Source: JBFWQM01 sp050249455
GTDB taxonomy: Bacteria > Pseudomonadota > Alphaproteobacteria > MPNO01 > VGEU01
Assembly: GCA_050249455.1 (NCBI GenBank)
Contig: JBFWQM010000114.1
Coordinates: forward strand, 1 to 16,089
Length of the DNA stretch: 16,089 bases
Direction: 5' to 3'
Below the pieces are notes generated by a model. That model was not told where the DNA came from. It saw only the letters and a program-made list of their open reading frames with translations, and ran no database searches. Shown here in pieces: positions 13,726 through 16,089 of the stretch (the first letter of the stretch is position 1; each line of letters begins with the position of its first letter). Made by a program: the position numbers and the translations under genes.

Positions 13726-15327
13726 GTGCCGATCGTATTCGCGAGCGACGAATTTCGCATCAACGCCACCGATTTCTCGCAACAGAACGAGGCGGCGGCG
13801 GCCGGCCTTGCCGGCGGAGGATACGTTGTCGCCTGGCGGTCGCTGTCGGCCGACGGCGCCGAAGGCTACGACGTCTACTACACGGTCTTCAGCGACGACG
13901 GCGCCGCGCTGACCGGCGAGGTGCGCGCCAACGTCACCATCCCGGGGACGCAGCAGCACGTCGCAGTGGCGGCGCTCGCCGACGGCGGCTTCGTCCTCGC
14001 CTGGGACGGCCCCGGCACGGGCACCGACTCCTTCGCCCGCGTGTTTTCCGCCGCCGGCGCTCCGGCCGGCAGCGAGTTGCGCCTCAACACGTTCACCACC
14101 AGCGAGCAGACGTTTCCTGCCGTGGCGGGGCTCGACGCCGGCGGCTGGGTCGCGGTGTGGCAGTCGCTCGGGCAGGTCCAGTTCGGGCGCGCCATCGTCG
14201 GGCGGATGTATGGCGACAGCGGCCAGCCCGGCGCCGAGTTCATCATCAACACCACGGAAGGCACGTTTCCCGAGAGGCCGGTGGTGGCCGCGCTCGCCGA
14301 GGGCGGGTTCGTGGTCGGCTGGGTGTCGTCGTTCCAGGACGGCAGCGGCGACGGCATCTACGCCCAGCGGTTCGATTCCGCCGGCGCGCTGGTCGGCGCG
14401 GAGTTCCGCATCAACACCACCACCGCCGGCAACCAGAGCGACCCGGCGCTGATCGCTTTGCCGGACGGCGGGTTCCTGTTCGCGTGGGAATCCCAGAACG
14501 TCGACGGCAGCGGCACCGCGGTGATGACGCAGCGCTTCGATGCCGCCGGCGGGGCGGCGGGCGTCGAAATCCGGGTCAACGCCACCGCAGCCGGCGACCA
14601 GGGCAACCCGCATCTCGCGCTGCTCGGCGACGGCGGCTACGTGGTGACCTGGGACACGACCCAGCCAGGCAGCGGGCTCAACGCCGGCATCTTCGCCCAG
14701 ATGTACAACGCCAACGGCACGCGCAACGGCGGCGAGACGCGGCTCGACGTGTTCGGCGCGCTCACCCAGGAGCTGCCGGTCGCCGCGACCACCGCCGACG
14801 GCTTCGCCGCCGCATGGCAGACCTTCGGCCAGGGCCAGGGCTACGACCTGTTCGGCCGGGTGTTCGACGTGCAGCCGACCGCGCCGGTGTTCCGCTTCTA
14901 CAACGAGGCGACGGGCGCGCATTTCTACACCGGCGGCGCCGACGAGCGCGACGTGATCATCGCGAACTTCCCGACCTACCACTATGAAGGCGTCGCATTC
15001 GGCGCCGCGCACGCGGCGACCGAAGACACCGCGCCGCTGTGGCGTTTCTTCAACACCGTGACCAAGTCGCACTTCTGGACCATCTCGGTGGAGGAGCGCG
15101 ACTCCGTGATCGAGAACCTGCCGCAGTACATCATCGAGGGGCGGGCGTTCGACGCCTACAAGGTCGAAGCCGAGGGCACCGTGCCGGTCTGGCGTTTCTA
15201 CAACACGCTCAGCGGCACGCACTTCTATACGTCGGGCGTCGAGGAGCGCGACTACATCGTCGAGCACCTGCCGACGCTGACCCTGGAAGGGATCGCGTAC
15301 TACGTGGAGCCGGTCTACACGGCCTGA
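13726..15327 (+). CDS. Seven-repeat propeller-like protein with three DUF5648 repeats
   Basis: A 533-residue protein built of two repeat arrays. Residues 1-385 hold seven repeats of about 52-56 residues, each with an E-x-R-x-N strand (starting at 9, 65, 117, 171, 226, 281, 337) and a GG(F/Y/W)-x-x-x-W strand (about 30, 87, 139, 193, 248, 303, 358). Seven such units suggest a seven-bladed beta-propeller. Residues 388-533 hold three DUF5648 units with an exact 50-residue period: (F/W)RF(Y/F)N at 389, 439 and 489, then HF(Y/W)T and ERD. There is no signal peptide. Related repeats are common in large type I-secreted proteins, but no RTX repeats or transporter genes are present here. The GTG start has GGAG eight bases upstream. 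Likely an extracellular or binding protein; function unknown. Confidence 0.9.
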   Translation: MPIVFASDEFRINATDFSQQNEAAAAGLAGGGYVVAWRSLSADGAEGYDVYYTVFSDDGAALTGEVRANVTIPGTQQHVAVAALADGGFVLAWDGPGTGTDSFARVFSAAGAPAGSELRLNTFTTSEQTFPAVAGLDAGGWVAVWQSLGQVQFGRAIVGRMYGDSGQPGAEFIINTTEGTFPERPVVAALAEGGFVVGWVSSFQDGSGDGIYAQRFDSAGALVGAEFRINTTTAGNQSDPALIALPDGGFLFAWESQNVDGSGTAVMTQRFDAAGGAAGVEIRVNATAAGDQGNPHLALLGDGGYVVTWDTTQPGSGLNAGIFAQMYNANGTRNGGETRLDVFGALTQELPVAATTADGFAAAWQTFGQGQGYDLFGRVFDVQPTAPVFRFYNEATGAHFYTGGADERDVIIANFPTYHYEGVAFGAAHAATEDTAPLWRFFNTVTKSHFWTISVEERDSVIENLPQYIIEGRAFDAYKVEAEGTVPVWRFYNTLSGTHFYTSGVEERDYIVEHLPTLTLEGIAYYVEPVYTA

Positions 15328-15353
15328 CGGGCGGCGCCCCGGACGCGGGGAGG

Positions 15354-15404
15354 CCCCCTCCCCCAACCCCCTCCCACGAGGGGAGGGGATTTTGGGGGGA
15401 GGGG
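15354..15404. terminator. Hairpin-forming repeat between convergent genes
   Basis: The inner stem is CCCCTCCC (15368-15375) with GGGAGGGG (15381-15388) around a five-base loop. Flanking CCCCCTCCCCCAA (15354-15366) can pair with the TTTTGGGGGGAGGGG block (15390-15404). It lies between the convergent propeller gene and DUF1330 gene and may stop transcription from both sides, although a clean T-run is missing. The sequence resembles dispersed G/C-rich intergenic palindromes, so it may also be a repeat family member. Confidence 0.55.
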
Positions 15405-15430
15405 CGCCCGCGCCAGCGGGCGAAAATGCC

Positions 15431-15718
15431 CTACAGGCTCTCGACGATGAAGAACTGCGCCGTCGCGGCGCCGTCGCGGGCCTTCTTCGCGGCCTGGTAC
15501 TCCGGCGAGTCGTAGCACGCCTTCGCGGTGGCGACGTCCTTGAACTCGATGATGGCGACGCGGCCCGGCGGGGCGGCGCCCTCGCACACCACCATCTGGC
15601 CGCCGCGCGACAGCATCTTGCCGCCGAACTTCGAGATCGCGGCGGGCGCGAGCTCGGTGTAGCCCTTGAACTTCTCCGGGTCGGTGACGTTGATCATGCC
15701 GATCCAATAGCCTGCCAT
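15431..15718 (-). CDS. DUF1330 domain protein
   Basis: A 95-residue protein covering a whole DUF1330 domain, a ferredoxin-like alpha/beta-barrel fold that usually forms dimers. Family features are the start MAGYWIGMINVTDPEKFKGY, the GGKMLSRGG turn (about 44-52), VAIIEFKDVATAKACYDSPEYQ (about 66-87) and the closing strand FFIVES. The function of the family is unknown. The ATG at 15718 has GGGAG seven bases upstream; a longer frame to 15754 would overlap the upstream gene and has no family similarity. It starts 32 bases after the mmsA stop on the same strand, so the two are probably co-transcribed, which hints at a link to valine or related carboxylic-acid breakdown, but no more than that. Confidence 0.93.
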   Translation of the reverse strand: MAGYWIGMINVTDPEKFKGYTELAPAAISKFGGKMLSRGGQMVVCEGAAPPGRVAIIEFKDVATAKACYDSPEYQAAKKARDGAATAQFFIVESL

Positions 15719-15750
15719 TGCGCTTCTCCCTTTCCGTGTTGCGCTGTGAG

Positions 15751-16089
<339 letters not shown>

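Noticed and set aside
13405..15366. A 653-codon open frame on the minus strand
   Set aside because: It lies antisense to the propeller-DUF5648 gene, has low-complexity R/A/G/V-rich sequence typical of GC-rich shadow frames, and shows no recognisable domain; the plus-strand frame has clear repeats.

Overview
The window is GC-rich (AT-rich only in a patch beside the tRNA), densely coded, and uses GTG starts and GGAG/AGGA-type ribosome binding sites. Gene content and order (stand-alone CinA-type domain protein, sfsA, map, radC, MmsA-type dehydrogenase, DUF1330 protein, CadC-like regulator with TPRs) fit a free-living alphaproteobacterium of Rhodospirillales/Rhizobiales type. This is inferred from gene content, not from a marker gene. 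No phage, transposase, CRISPR or plasmid functions are visible.

Layout. Positions 66-1210 (minus) hold three small genes: a YegP/DUF1508-like protein, a receiver-only response regulator and a cupin. A tRNA-Leu(UAA) follows at 1379-1463 (minus), with an AT-rich stretch just downstream of it. Positions 1644-4096 (minus) form a probable operon: CinA/MoaB-fold protein, a 61-residue two-helix membrane protein, and an amidase-signature hydrolase. Divergent from it, sfsA and map (4177-5730, plus) form a tight pair. radC (7716-8444, plus) would normally be expected close behind, but two tandem, paralogous, exported metallo-beta-lactamase-fold (MBL) genes on the minus strand (5996-7620) lie between map and radC, bounded on the map side by a nested inverted-repeat element.

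Positions 8456-11686 (minus) carry a three-gene cluster: FAD/NAD(P)H oxidoreductase (NDH-2-like), MBL hydrolase with an intact zinc motif, and an alpha/beta hydrolase of the non-heme chloroperoxidase type. It is divergent from a 527-residue winged-helix/TolB-like/TPR regulator (11911-13494, plus). The 224-bp region between them holds repeated GACCGGC motifs and a TTGGA-type palindrome, so local control by the regulator is plausible. Next is a 533-residue protein (13726-15327, plus) made of seven propeller-like repeats followed by three exact-period DUF5648 repeats. The window closes with a hairpin-forming repeat, a DUF1330 protein and the C-terminal part of methylmalonate-semialdehyde dehydrogenase (mmsA), cut by the right edge.

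How the genes work together. sfsA/map/radC and the CinA-type gene look like housekeeping backbone. The MBL pair, the oxidoreductase/hydrolase cluster with its regulator, and the propeller-DUF5648 protein look accessory. The strongest leads are the MBL pair, which share the same non-standard metal motif, and the propeller-DUF5648 protein. No gap between genes exceeds 300 bases. Positions 1-65, 1464-1643 and most of 13495-13725 show nothing I can name.
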